55,547 nt of DNA from Sulfurimonadaceae bacterium (GTDB taxonomy: Bacteria > Campylobacterota > Campylobacteria > Campylobacterales > Sulfurimonadaceae). The position numbers were made by a program, and so were the translations under genes. The notes beneath the pieces are model-generated. The model was not told the DNA's origin and ran no database searches. It saw only the letters and a program-made list of their open reading frames with translations. Every line of letters begins with the position of its first letter. The first letter of the stretch is position 1. Shown in pieces: positions 25,643 through 34,241 of the stretch. The stretch is taken from positions 1 through 55,547 of the forward strand of contig JAQUHB010000020.1 of the NCBI GenBank assembly GCA_028683835.1, read 5' to 3'.

Positions 25643-26911
25643 TTATACAGATGACAACTTATATAAGAAAAGCCTCTCTTTAAAAGCTGGGATATCAAGT
25701 TCTTGACGATATTTTGCGATGGATCGTCTTACCATTTTGATACCAAATCTCTCTTCTATGCTTTCATGAAGATGTTTATCGCTTAAAGGATCTTCTTTAT
25801 CTTCACACTCTACAAGACGTTTGAGATACTCTTTGATCTCTGAGGTTGAAACATTGTCGATAGCATTGGAGAAAAAATCTTTAAAAGAAAATACTCCGCG
25901 CTCACACTCCATATATTTATCATTGATAGCGCGAGAGATAGTCGATTCATTAAAGCCAAGCTCATCTGCCACATCTTGAAGCTTGAGAGGTAAAAGTTTT
26001 CCACCCATAAAAAAAGCATACTGTTTTTCTAAAAGCACAAGAGCGATGTTATACAGTGTCGCTTTTCGAAGATCCAATAAGTTTACGAGCTCACGAGCTT
26101 CTTTAAACTTTTGTTTTGCGAAATTGTCATATTTATCTATCTGACTGACAAGGAGATCAGGATAAAAAGCATGGTTGATACGGATAACAAATTGGTCATT
26201 TTTTGTATCTATATACAAATCTGGCAAAATATGTTCTTCGGGTTCCATGTAGCTGATAGCCGGAGGATTATGTAGCTTTTTAAGCATCTCTTTTGCATCA
26301 TGAAAGCGTGGATGTTTTATAAACTTCTCCATCTTGTCAAACTGTGTGATCATAGCACTCAGCAGGATACTCAGTTCATCATCAAGTTCATGCTCATTTA
26401 ACTGAAACAAAAAAGATTCTTTATAATCCATAGAACCCACACCAATAGGCTCTAAGTAAGCAAAACGCTGACGCACTTGTTCAACTTTATAAACATCAAC
26501 ATCCAACTGCGCTGCTATCTCTTTGACATCTCCCTCAAAATATCCCTCATCGCTGATATAGTAGATAATCTGTTTTGCTATTTTTTGCGAAATCGGCGTT
26601 GGGAAAAGCGGCGCGCTGATCTGGTTATCAAGCTTTTCATATAAAGATTCTGTAGCAACACTCATCCATTCTATCTCATCGCTTGCACTATTTGTGACGT
26701 TATTTTGATACTCCATAAAAGCTAAATGAGATTTATTAGAAGAACCTTCAGTAATCTCAAATCCTGATTGAACTTCGATACATGGATTTTCATTACTTAT
26801 CACTTGGATGTGTTTGTCAAGATCGCTGAGTGAACACTGTAAAAGAGGCAACCAAGTCTGCATAGAAAGACGTGGAAGCTGTTTTTGTTTGAGTGAATAT
26901 TCTTGTTTCAT
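25643..26911 (-). CDS. rpoN: RNA polymerase sigma-54 factor
   Basis: The 422-residue protein has the region I pattern LKQKQLPRLSMQTWLPLLQ, core-binding middle, a helix-turn-helix (LQDVADELGFNESTISRAIN) and the RpoN box VRRSIAKYRQEL near the C terminus. RpoN recognises -24/-12 promoters and needs an activator such as NifA. AUAGGAGACU-type ribosome site precedes ATG 26911. A TATAAT-like -10 lies near 26945 on the minus strand. It is the gene after the nif terminator. Whether the genome has a second rpoN cannot be told from here. Confidence 0.94.
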   Translation of the reverse strand: MKQEYSLKQKQLPRLSMQTWLPLLQCSLSDLDKHIQVISNENPCIEVQSGFEITEGSSNKSHLAFMEYQNNVTNSASDEIEWMSVATESLYEKLDNQISAPLFPTPISQKIAKQIIYYISDEGYFEGDVKEIAAQLDVDVYKVEQVRQRFAYLEPIGVGSMDYKESFLFQLNEHELDDELSILLSAMITQFDKMEKFIKHPRFHDAKEMLKKLHNPPAISYMEPEEHILPDLYIDTKNDQFVIRINHAFYPDLLVSQIDKYDNFAKQKFKEARELVNLLDLRKATLYNIALVLLEKQYAFFMGGKLLPLKLQDVADELGFNESTISRAINDKYMECERGVFSFKDFFSNAIDNVSTSEIKEYLKRLVECEDKEDPLSDKHLHESIEERFGIKMVRRSIAKYRQELDIPAFKERLFLYKLSSV

Positions 26912-27034
26912 TCTAGTCTCCTATCGCTTATATTCTTAATAAATTATACTTATTGTATTTAATAAAAATATACATATTTATGCTTATTTTTCAACCAATA
27001 TACAATTTTTGTTCTAGGAAAATAAGAGGAGCGA

Positions 27035-27068
27035 CAAAAAAGTACCTACCCTTATAAAAAGGGAGGTA
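27035..27068 (-). terminator. Intrinsic terminator at the end of the nifN-fdx unit
   Basis: On the minus strand a TACCTCCCTT/AAGGGTAGGTA hairpin with one bulged base is followed by TTTTTTG. It starts 12 bases after the ferredoxin stop and ends the nif transcript before rpoN. Confidence 0.75.
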
Positions 27069-27080
27069 AAAGGGAAGAAA

Positions 27081-27371
27081 TTAATATTTAAGACGTACTA
27101 AGCCGTTTGGATGAACGATCTTCATTTGACAAGAAAGACGTGCTTTCGGATTAGCTTCATTCAACATTTTCATAACAGCTTTTTCTTTATCCGTTACATC
27201 AGAAAGAAACTCCATGCCCGATTCGATAGTCACGATACAAGTACCGCATTCACCATCACGACAACCAAAAGGAAGAGCACTTCCAGATGCTTCTACGATA
27301 TCTTGAATCGTTTTACCAGGTTTTACATTAATAGCCAAAAAATCATTGATTATTTCTACACGAGTTGTCAT
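27081..27371 (-). CDS. 2Fe-2S plant-type ferredoxin, nif-linked (copy 1)
   Basis: The 96-residue protein has the cluster motif CRDGECGTC followed by a distant Cys in RLSCQMK, i.e. C-x5-C-x2-C...C, typical of plant-type 2Fe-2S ferredoxins. It is preceded by AAAAGGAAT and is the last gene of the nif unit. It probably carries electrons for nitrogenase or cofactor assembly. The paired ferredoxin upstream shares the layout. Confidence 0.88.
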   Translation of the reverse strand: MTTRVEIINDFLAINVKPGKTIQDIVEASGSALPFGCRDGECGTCIVTIESGMEFLSDVTDKEKAVMKMLNEANPKARLSCQMKIVHPNGLVRLKY

Positions 27372-27389
27372 TATTATTCCTTTTATTTT

Positions 27390-27782
27390 TTATTCAAACG
27401 GTTTTACAAGCAATGGACCTTTAATGATACATTGACATGCAAGTCTTACAGGTGTTTGCTGTGCATATTGTTGTGCTGAATCAGCTTCAAGTTTACTGAT
27501 CGCACCCATCTCTACAAGTGTGCCGAGCTCTTTTTCTTCCATATAAGTTGTATATTTATCTTTATCCCAACCATCTGGATCGATCTCGCTTTTTGTATTA
27601 TCTGAAGGAATCGTTCCGATCTCTTCGATACGTACAGCACAGCTTCCGCACATTCCGTCTTTACATTCTGTCGGTATGATTACACCGTTATCAACTGCGA
27701 CACGTAAAAGCAGATCACCCTGCTTTGCGATAACTCGCTTGTCCATTCCATCACCAAAACCGCAAAATATGACATTTACCAT
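27390..27782 (-). CDS. 2Fe-2S ferredoxin, nif-linked (copy 2)
   Basis: The 130-residue ferredoxin has CKDGMCGSCAVRIE and a later RLACQCIIKGP, giving the same C-x5-C-x2-C...C pattern. A C-terminal Cys-x-Cys is extra. Between the cluster halves is an acidic insert (about 60-85). AAGGAGAGAGA precedes ATG 27782. It lies 70 bases after nifZ and 18 bases before copy 1. Confidence 0.86.
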   Translation of the reverse strand: MVNVIFCGFGDGMDKRVIAKQGDLLLRVAVDNGVIIPTECKDGMCGSCAVRIEEIGTIPSDNTKSEIDPDGWDKDKYTTYMEEKELGTLVEMGAISKLEADSAQQYAQQTPVRLACQCIIKGPLLVKPFE

Positions 27783-27852
27783 TCTCTCTCCTTAATTTAT
27801 CACGAAAAGTATTTATGGCCAAATACTTTATCGATCGTCAATTCACAAAAAG

Positions 27853-28254
27853 TCAGCTAGGCTCTCCTTCTTTTTGAGATTGCTCTTTGAGAGCTTTTTC
27901 TACAGCTTTTTTAGCACGATGTTCACGGAGCCATTGTAGTTCTTCTTCAACTTCATCGTAACCGTCTATATCTTCTACAGATTCAAGTTCAGCTTCACGG
28001 CAACCATAAGTATCGCCCTCTTCTATAAAATGGATCTCATATATACGGATAACCTGAAGCCAATCACCGATACGAACGACATATCCTTCAGCTCCTGGTG
28101 GTACCAAAGTCGCATTTGGTTCATGAAATGGGTTTGATCCGTCATTGCGAATAGGTTTTGTAATACGTACTCTTTGTCCTAAACGAAAAACAGGTAGGAT
28201 CTCATCTTTAGTTGAAGCTGAGACTTGGTTGACTTGTGCATGAGTGAACTCCAT
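27853..28254 (-). CDS. nifZ: NifZ
   Basis: The frame opens at 28437, but ATG 28254 has a near-perfect AGGAGG six bases upstream and starts the NifZ homology. The 133-residue product has VFRLGQRVRITKPIRNDGS, PPGAEGYVVRIGDWLQ and IYEIHFIEEG with GCREAELE. NifZ helps form the second P-cluster of NifDK. A charged, Lys/Glu-rich C-terminal tail (about 95-133) extends beyond the usual domain. The ribosome site and first 47 bases lie inside the end of nifW. Confidence 0.9.
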   Translation of the reverse strand: MEFTHAQVNQVSASTKDEILPVFRLGQRVRITKPIRNDGSNPFHEPNATLVPPGAEGYVVRIGDWLQVIRIYEIHFIEEGDTYGCREAELESVEDIDGYDEVEEELQWLREHRAKKAVEKALKEQSQKEGEPS

Positions 28255-28585
28255 GGCTAACCTCCTCAATGTCGTTACACTCCGTTGATGTAGAACATGT
28301 ACTGCAAGCACTTGGCTTATCAAATGTATTCCAGATCTCTGCAGCTGATGGAGAGTAACCATTTTCAAAGTTTTTATAAACACTGATAAGAGAAAATTTG
28401 TAATAATCCAACAGCTTTTCATCACTACCAAAATCATGACCTTCTGCTTTTTTAATCAATTCCCCATATTTTTTCATAATGTGAAATCTTTTTACAAAGA
28501 CTAAACGATCATCATAATCGAGGTTAAAAAATTCAAAATAATCTTCTGCATCAGTTAATGTTTTAAACTCTTCTAGTGAAGTCAT
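28208..28585 (-). CDS. nifW: NifW with Cys-rich C-terminal tail
   Basis: The 125-residue protein matches NifW, which protects or stabilises the MoFe protein: LEEFKTLTDAEDYFEFFNLDY cut at DYDD, then VKRFHIMKKYGELI and SVYKNFENGYSPSAAEIWNTF. After the normal end near residue 90 there is a tail with CSTCSTSTEC and one more Cys, giving C-x2-C-x5-C. This tail's coding region overlaps nifZ by 47 bases, in another frame. The tail could bind metal or simply be a run-on sequence. Confidence 0.87.
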   Translation of the reverse strand: MTSLEEFKTLTDAEDYFEFFNLDYDDRLVFVKRFHIMKKYGELIKKAEGHDFGSDEKLLDYYKFSLISVYKNFENGYSPSAAEIWNTFDKPSACSTCSTSTECNDIEEVSHGVHSCTSQPSLSFN

Positions 28586-28669
28586 AATTTATCCTTCTTT
28601 GTTCTTTAGTTATTTCAATGCAATTTTTAATCTATGATAGTTAGTTCAAAAAATTACAAAAATGTCGTT

Positions 28670-29188
28670 TTAAATGCCCATCTCTTCTTTGATCTGAGTA
28701 GTCCAGTTTTCGATTCTCTCATCTGTAAGATCTTCTTGATTGATCTCATCAATCGCCAAACCACAGAATTTTCCATCTTTCTCTGCATAAGAGTATTTAT
28801 ATGAATAGCCATCTACCGAGGTATATCCAAAGTCAGTAGAAGCACCTAATTTTGAAAAGATATCTTTCATCTTTCCAAGTGCTGTGACGAACTCTTCAGG
28901 ATGGCTTTTTTGATCTCCAGCACCAAAAAAAGCAACTTTTTTACCGCTAAAATCAGGTTCATCATTTTGCATCTCATACAAAGGATCGACCCAGTCACGT
29001 TGAACATCGCCTTGTCCCCAAGTCGAAGAACCTATGAGTAAAACATCAAACTCATTAAATTGTTCAAGATCATCATAATCTTCTTCCATGTTTATAAGCT
29101 CACAACCTTCAAAAAACTCTTCTAATTTTTCTGCTACTCCAAGTGTCACTCCACCGCTACTACCTACAAATATGCCTACTTTTGCCAT
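28670..29188 (-). CDS. nifF: Flavodoxin, NifF/FldA type
   Basis: The 172-residue protein has the flavodoxin FMN loop IFVGSSGGVTLGVAEKL, although the usual T-x-T-G-N-T-like loop reads SSGGVT. The 50s region gives LLIGSSTWGQGDVQRDW and the 90s loop AFFGAGDQKSHPEEF. Long-chain flavodoxin size. It donates electrons to nitrogenase Fe protein in many diazotrophs. Position between the DUF269 gene and nifW supports a nif role; it could also be the general flavodoxin. Confidence 0.9.
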   Translation of the reverse strand: MAKVGIFVGSSGGVTLGVAEKLEEFFEGCELINMEEDYDDLEQFNEFDVLLIGSSTWGQGDVQRDWVDPLYEMQNDEPDFSGKKVAFFGAGDQKSHPEEFVTALGKMKDIFSKLGASTDFGYTSVDGYSYKYSYAEKDGKFCGLAIDEINQEDLTDERIENWTTQIKEEMGI

Positions 29189-29277
29189 TTTTTTCTCCTA
29201 CACCTATTTAAAATTCTCATATCATATGAACAAAGTCCATATAATATTCAGTCACTAAAGCTTCGCCTTTGGCGAGA

Positions 29278-29727
29278 TTACATACATGGTTTAAATTTAT
29301 TGTATGTCTCATGAGCGTTATTCAAATATTTTTCACCCTCTTCATAAAGCTTCTCTAAAGTTCTAAAACTAAAGCGGTGTGCATCTTTAAAATATTTGTC
29401 CATCAAGACAATTTTGTCAGTAATGACGACACAGCGACCAAAACCTTCATGACTCATCTCCATGATAACGTTACACATAACACCGGTTTTACGTTCAAAC
29501 TGCAAAGCAACCGCTTTAAAGATTATTTTAATATCTGTTATAAGGACTTCATCAATATCTGCGATAATAGGGATCAATTTGAGATCCTCTTTTGTCTTGA
29601 CATATTTTTTAGCCAACAACTCTTCATCACTTATCTTTGCCCAGTTTCCAAACTGATCTAATGCTCTTAGCTGACGGATCAGCTCTTGTGTAAATGGATT
29701 AAACTCTGTAATTGTTTCAGTCATCAT
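29278..29727 (-). CDS. NifX-associated protein, DUF269 family
   Basis: The 149-residue protein matches DUF269: ELIRQLRALDQFGNWAKISD, then IPIIADIDEV and a conserved EMSHEGFGRCVVITDK block, followed by HRFSFRTLEKLYEEGEKY. These proteins are nearly always next to nifX and bind cofactor precursors or aid nitrogenase maturation. AAGGAAAAT precedes two adjacent ATGs (29727, 29724); either may start it. A perfect TCGCC-TTT-GGCGA hairpin lies 15 bases after the stop. Confidence 0.92.
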   Translation of the reverse strand: MMTETITEFNPFTQELIRQLRALDQFGNWAKISDEELLAKKYVKTKEDLKLIPIIADIDEVLITDIKIIFKAVALQFERKTGVMCNVIMEMSHEGFGRCVVITDKIVLMDKYFKDAHRFSFRTLEKLYEEGEKYLNNAHETYNKFKPCM

Positions 29728-29854
29728 ATTTTCCTTAATTTTGTTTTACAAAATGAAGGAAGCCTCCATTTTTTTAAATACAGCCTCGAAAGTAATTCCC
29801 AGACTTACGCTAACGCTATGTTTTGCTCAGCGCAAAGCTCGCGCGACTCATCGC

Positions 29855-30310
29855 TTATTCCGCAGTCCAACGCTCTAAGCGTGGATCTACTTCAGATGTA
29901 ATATTCATTATTTTTTTTACCCATGGCGGAGGATTGCCGTTTATCATTCCAACCAACTCTTTAAGTACATCCTCGATTGCACGAGGTTCTTGTACTTTCA
30001 TCGGATTGATCCCAGCACGGATAACTTTTGCCGCGGCTGTCCCACCGATAGACTCACAGTACATAATGTTTATCCCTTGCAAACTTTTCACTTTAAAATC
30101 TGTTTTATCATCACCTTCCATAGCTTCTGTATCTGTTTTGATTACTTCACTTAACTCAAATCCATCTTTAGAAACGTTATAAACAACGAACTCTTTTGCA
30201 CCACCGAAATGCGCATTGATAGTCTGCATATCTTTTGTAGCAAACGCTACTTTAATAGCATTATCCAACTTCCCGTTACTCTCAACTGTAATTTTTGTAC
30301 TCTCACTCAT
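29855..30310 (-). CDS. nifX: NifX, FeMo-cofactor carrier family
   Basis: The 151-residue protein has the NifX/NifB-C domain: IKVAFATKDMQTINAHFGGA, EFVVYNVSKDGFEL, and IMYCESIGGTAAAKVIRAGI with GINPMKV. NifX carries NifB-co/VK-cluster to NifEN. AGGAG seven bases before ATG 30310 fixes the start. It follows nifN after 108 bases that include a strong hairpin. Confidence 0.92.
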   Translation of the reverse strand: MSESTKITVESNGKLDNAIKVAFATKDMQTINAHFGGAKEFVVYNVSKDGFELSEVIKTDTEAMEGDDKTDFKVKSLQGINIMYCESIGGTAAAKVIRAGINPMKVQEPRAIEDVLKELVGMINGNPPPWVKKIMNITSEVDPRLERWTAE

Positions 30311-30396
30311 GGCTTAGCTCCTATGTTTTTAAGATTTTTATCCGTGATGCTTCATTTCTTGTTTAAATTTAAGCCGTCAACTGAGCAAAGCCCAGC

Positions 30397-30418
30397 TTTT
30401 GACTCTTTCGAGTCAAAA
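30397..30418 (-). terminator. Perfect hairpin between nifN and nifX
   Basis: A 9-bp perfect stem, TTTTGACTC and GAGTCAAAA with a 4-base loop, begins directly after the nifN stop codon. There is no T-run after it on the minus strand, so it more likely protects or attenuates mRNA than fully terminates it. Confidence 0.55.
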
Positions 30419-31723
30419 TCAATGTCCTTCATGTTTTACATGACGCAACATATTTGCTACTTCAAAAAGAAAATATGTACTCCCTTCATAAAGCTGATCG
30501 TTTTTAAGCTGATTGCCAAGTTCTTCATAATTTGGAAATCCTCTTAATACTAAAGCCGTATGTTTTTCTTGTAAGTGCAAGATTCGTTCTGCATGAAAAT
30601 TGCTGATAACAAGATCCGCATTTTCAAAATAAGGTGCTGCATCTTCAAGGTCTCCGACAAAGATATTTTCTGCTTTAATCTCTTGAAGTACAGAAGAGTA
30701 AACAGTCGCTACCACCGCATGTATAGTGCCTCCTACGCTTTGTAAAAGCTCACACATGCCCACACACATGTCAGGCTCTCCCGTCACTACAAAACTTGAT
30801 GAGCCTATCAAAAAATGACTATCAAGCATCGCATCTTGGAGTCTGCCTCTCCAGCGTTTTACTGATGAAGTAGGTTCAATCTGTCTGATTTTTATCAAAG
30901 ATGCGACAAAATTGTCGTTTGCTTCAAGTCCCATAAGATGATTAAAGTGCAAATGTGTAATATTTTGATTTTTTTCCACAAGCGTCTGGGCAACTATTTT
31001 CATCGAACTACCAATGCTGATAACAGTCTGCGTGTCACCAAGGTTTGCGATATCTTCTATGCTGATATTTCCCGTACCGAGCTTTCCTTGACCTTCACTC
31101 AAATAGCCATCAAGAGAGGTTGAAAGATCAGGCAATGCCAAAGTCTCAAATCCAAAACTTTCACACAAAGCTTTTATCTTTTCTACTTCGATTGGCTGCA
31201 TACTTACATGAGGTAAAAATAGAAGTTTATTTGGTTTGATCTCATGGCATGTAAAGGTGTGTTGTGCGATTAAGGCCTTGCATGTAAGTGCCCAACCGCT
31301 CTCCATCCCACCCTCAAAATCAGGGGTATTTACATAACAATATGGGATCTCGATATGCATTCCCACACTTCTGACATCATCCCCTTTTGTTTCTGTAAGT
31401 CCTGTAGTGTGCAACCCTATAATCTCAGGTTTGAGCGTCGTATTTTTCTTAGTAATATTTTCTATTGCCATCAAAATAGAATAATCTCCACCATCCAAAA
31501 CAGCGGTAATATCACTGACAGAAGTGTTATACATCGCTATGGGTTCATTAAAATGGCGAGTATAAAAAACCTTCGTATAAGAAGCACATCCTTGAGAAGC
31601 ATGCATCAGCGGAAGACAATTTTTTATCCCCATAAATGCAAGTGCTGCACCCATTGGCTGTGAATGTTTGATAGGATTTACCTGAAGCGGTTTATGTTCA
31701 TGTTTGCTTAGTTCGATGTTCAT
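30419..31723 (-). CDS. nifN: NifN, FeMo-cofactor scaffold beta subunit
   Basis: The 434-residue protein starts with the NifN signature KPLQVNPIKHSQPMGAALAF and continues CLPLMHASQGCASYTKVFYTR, DGGDYSILMAIENI and a late SSSFVVTGEPDM. NifEN is the scaffold on which NifB-co matures to FeMo-co. AAGGAG six bases before ATG 31723 and a sigma-54-like element at 31750-31764 define the 5' end. It heads the unit nifN-nifX-DUF269-flavodoxin-nifW-nifZ-fdx-fdx. Its usual neighbour nifE is 6 kb away, beyond the oxidase genes. Confidence 0.96.
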   Translation of the reverse strand: MNIELSKHEHKPLQVNPIKHSQPMGAALAFMGIKNCLPLMHASQGCASYTKVFYTRHFNEPIAMYNTSVSDITAVLDGGDYSILMAIENITKKNTTLKPEIIGLHTTGLTETKGDDVRSVGMHIEIPYCYVNTPDFEGGMESGWALTCKALIAQHTFTCHEIKPNKLLFLPHVSMQPIEVEKIKALCESFGFETLALPDLSTSLDGYLSEGQGKLGTGNISIEDIANLGDTQTVISIGSSMKIVAQTLVEKNQNITHLHFNHLMGLEANDNFVASLIKIRQIEPTSSVKRWRGRLQDAMLDSHFLIGSSSFVVTGEPDMCVGMCELLQSVGGTIHAVVATVYSSVLQEIKAENIFVGDLEDAAPYFENADLVISNFHAERILHLQEKHTALVLRGFPNYEELGNQLKNDQLYEGSTYFLFEVANMLRHVKHEGH

Positions 31724-31749
31724 AGCAACTCCTTGTTACTATAAACTAT

Positions 31750-31764
31750 GCAAGAAATGTGCTA
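31750..31764 (-). promoter_or_regulatory. Sigma-54-like promoter for nifN
   Basis: On the minus strand TAGCAC-ATTTC-TTGC matches the TGGCAC-N5-TTGC consensus with one difference, A for G at the first of the paired Gs. The predicted start lies about 12 bases downstream, leaving a short leader with the AAGGAG site before nifN. No clear TGT-N10-ACA NifA box is seen within 130 bases upstream. Confidence 0.6.
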
Positions 31765-31861
31765 AAGGGCTATTTTTGTATATATTTCTAAACGCCTCTT
31801 ATATCTACATTGAAAATGAATTATAATAAATACACAGTAACCAACTTATCTACGCAATTGA

Positions 31862-32004
31862 GTGTTAACTATAACGCTTACTTCTGCGAGATGTCCTGTA
31901 AGTGAAATCCTTATCTTGAGATTCAGGTCAATCTGATTTTCAACCCGCCTTGGACAAAAGAGAAGATGAGTGATGAAGCCAAGTTGGCTCTGGGAATGTT
32001 TTAA
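31862..32004 (+). pseudogene. Relic of a SufT/PaaD-like (DUF59, MIP18-type) gene
   Basis: Two frames carry pieces of one protein. From 31862 the plus strand reads VLTITLTSARCPVSEIL, like the MTLTSPxCPV block of DUF59 proteins. After a frame change it reads EIQVNLIFNPPWTKEKMSDE and ends KLALGMF with TAA at 32002-32004, like the family end DPPWTPEMMSEEAKLELG. The N-terminal part and an internal stretch are missing. Such proteins help mature Fe-S proteins. The relic lies between the nifN promoter and the oxidase operon. Confidence 0.68.
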
Positions 32005-32024
32005 AAACCATCCTATGACTGTTC

Positions 32025-32873
32025 TTAAAATACGTCTATGCTCAACAGTGTTACCGTTGCCAGAAGGAAGATATTGATCCCATGAAACAATCTCCCTGCG
32101 AGTTTTGGAGTAAGGTCTGCAAGCAGTATCCGGCCTCCCACAAAAACAGCCGTCATCGCTAATATCAAAAGTAGCAACAAAAGTATGACGCTGTGCACTC
32201 TAAAAACTCCAACGACAAAAAGAGCGCAAAAAATCGTTAGTATCCACCACACAAACAACACTCGACGAAAGCCGAGCGTACCAAATACTTCCATGGCAGT
32301 AGGAAAGCCCGCAGTTTGGTAGTCATCATGATGTTTGACCATCAAAAGCCAAAAATGCGGCACCTGCCAAACAAAAAAGAGCAAGCCAAGAGCAAGAAAT
32401 TCAGGTTCCCCCAGACTGCGTCCTGCAGCAAGCCAACCAATAGCAGGAGGTATCATCCCAAGCAAGCTTCCTGGGACCACGGCAAAAGCCGAATACCGTT
32501 TTAGCGGCGTGTAGACACCGTTGTACCATAAAGGGACAAAAAGAAATAATAGCGTCCCCTCATAGCCCAATTCCAAATACACTAAAAGCGTCGCAGTGAC
32601 AATGAGAGTTCCTGAAAGAGCCAAAACCGTATTTGGGGTAATCCGTCCCGAAGGGATGGGACGTCTTTTTGTACGAATCATCCGAGCATCACTCTCACGC
32701 TCTTGATACTGGTTTAAGGCCGATACACCAAGGGCTAAAAGAAGTACCGCCAAAGTAGAGCCTCCTAAAATACTCATATCCTCTCCTCTTGCCAATACAA
32801 AAGAAAACACTGCTGAAAGCGTTACTGCGATCGAGAGATAAAACTTAGTTACTTCTATAAATAATCGGATCAT
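32025..32873 (-). CDS. ctaB: Protoheme IX farnesyltransferase, heme O synthase
   Basis: The 282-residue membrane protein of the UbiA family has ALNQYQERESDARMIRTKRRP (read with the break at RESD) as first Asp-rich substrate site, then PIPSGRIT, and about nine membrane segments. It farnesylates heme B to heme O for the oxidase. Its start overlaps the subunit II stop by four bases. No ctaA gene is visible, so the enzyme may use heme O, or heme A synthase lies elsewhere. Confidence 0.93.
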   Translation of the reverse strand: MIRLFIEVTKFYLSIAVTLSAVFSFVLARGEDMSILGGSTLAVLLLALGVSALNQYQERESDARMIRTKRRPIPSGRITPNTVLALSGTLIVTATLLVYLELGYEGTLLFLFVPLWYNGVYTPLKRYSAFAVVPGSLLGMIPPAIGWLAAGRSLGEPEFLALGLLFFVWQVPHFWLLMVKHHDDYQTAGFPTAMEVFGTLGFRRVLFVWWILTIFCALFVVGVFRVHSVILLLLLLILAMTAVFVGGRILLADLTPKLAGRLFHGINIFLLATVTLLSIDVF

Positions 32874-34231
32874 TTGATACTCTTTAGGTATTTTACTAGC
32901 GCTTCTATCTCTTCTTGAGAAAGCATCTTTCCAAACTGCGGCATTATTCCAGCTTTGAACCCTACTACAACATCAGCGTTAGGATTTTGAATAGAGTTAT
33001 GCAAGTATTCTTCATCCGCGACTACTTCTCTTAGCTTGCCATCTGTGGTCACTTTTTGTTTACTTTGGTAGATCCCTTGAAGGCTTGGACAGACCCTTTT
33101 TGAACCGTCCAAGCTGTGACAAGCAATACATCCTTTGGTTTTAAATAGCGTAGCTCCATCCACTGCCACAGTCTGCTTTTTCTGTTGTGTAACTGGTATC
33201 TGAACCGTCTGAATTTTCGTTTTCTGCATGGGAATTGGAGTCGAAGTAGTCATGGCTTGGACTACAGCTTTGTTTTTTACTACACTCTGTTTTTTTATAA
33301 ACTCGATAATCGCTTCCATCTGCTTTGGATTGATCTGATCTGAGAGATTAGGCATAACTCCATCAGGAAAACCCTCTACCACATCTTTAGTCGGAGTCCG
33401 CACGGAATCGCGGATATAAGTTTCATCTACAAGTACTTCCCTTGGTTTACCGTTCGTCAAAACTTTCACTTTTTTACCGAATATCCCCTGAAATGAAGGC
33501 CCTACGATAATCGAACCATCAAGACTGTGACAAGCAACGCAGCCTAAGGTCTGAAATAAAATCTCTCCCTCTGATTTTGGAGTACCTGTATCATGAGGAC
33601 TCAATTTGTCACTGGCATACCAAGCATCAAACGCCGCTTTATCCATCACTTCCACTTTGGAGAGCATCCTAGAGTGCCCCGTACCGCAATACTGGGAACA
33701 CTCAACATCATAACGCCCCAAAACCGTAGCCTTGAACCATAAGTGATTCTCACGTCCTGGTACAACATCCTCTTTTACCCGAAAGGCTGGGACATAAAAG
33801 CTATGAATAACATCATTGATGGGAGCATGAAGACGCAAGCTGATATTTTCTCCCACAGGCACATAAAGTTCGGTAGTTTGTTTTCCGTTTGGATAGATAA
33901 ATGTCCAAGACCAGCGCTTGCCTAATACCTCCACGACAAAGGCGTTTTTTGGCAGGGTGCGAATCTCTCTAAAAGCAGTATAGCCATAATAAAAGATGAC
34001 AAAAAGCAAAATTGTGGGGATCACAGTCCAAGCGATCTCAAGCCCTAAATGATCTTTAATATTGCGAATCTCTTCAGGCTTTACCCGACTGTGGTGATAA
34101 CGGAAAATAAAATATCCCATAAGCCCCACAACCAGCAGAAACATCGCTAAAGAGATGCCGTTTGTGATCCAAAACGCTCTATCTACATCGGCAGAAAATG
34201 TGGAGGCATGTTTGTTAAATCCTTCCAACAT
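32870..34231 (-). CDS. ctaC: Cytochrome c oxidase subunit II with two fused cytochrome c domains
   Basis: The 453-residue protein has two N-terminal membrane segments (about 22-45 and 68-88), a CuA domain with HSFYVPAFRVKEDVVPG and CSQYCGTGHSRM, and two C-terminal heme c domains with CVACHSLDGS and CIACHSLDGS. Two duplicated caa3-type cytochrome modules on subunit II are uncommon; the second probably arose by internal duplication because both share GPSFQGIFGKK/CPSLQGIYQSK-like blocks. It takes electrons from cytochrome c in the periplasm. It follows the subunit IV gene by 10 bases. Confidence 0.94.
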   Translation of the reverse strand: MLEGFNKHASTFSADVDRAFWITNGISLAMFLLVVGLMGYFIFRYHHSRVKPEEIRNIKDHLGLEIAWTVIPTILLFVIFYYGYTAFREIRTLPKNAFVVEVLGKRWSWTFIYPNGKQTTELYVPVGENISLRLHAPINDVIHSFYVPAFRVKEDVVPGRENHLWFKATVLGRYDVECSQYCGTGHSRMLSKVEVMDKAAFDAWYASDKLSPHDTGTPKSEGEILFQTLGCVACHSLDGSIIVGPSFQGIFGKKVKVLTNGKPREVLVDETYIRDSVRTPTKDVVEGFPDGVMPNLSDQINPKQMEAIIEFIKKQSVVKNKAVVQAMTTSTPIPMQKTKIQTVQIPVTQQKKQTVAVDGATLFKTKGCIACHSLDGSKRVCPSLQGIYQSKQKVTTDGKLREVVADEEYLHNSIQNPNADVVVGFKAGIMPQFGKMLSQEEIEALVKYLKSIK

Positions 34232-34241
34232 GTCAATTCCT

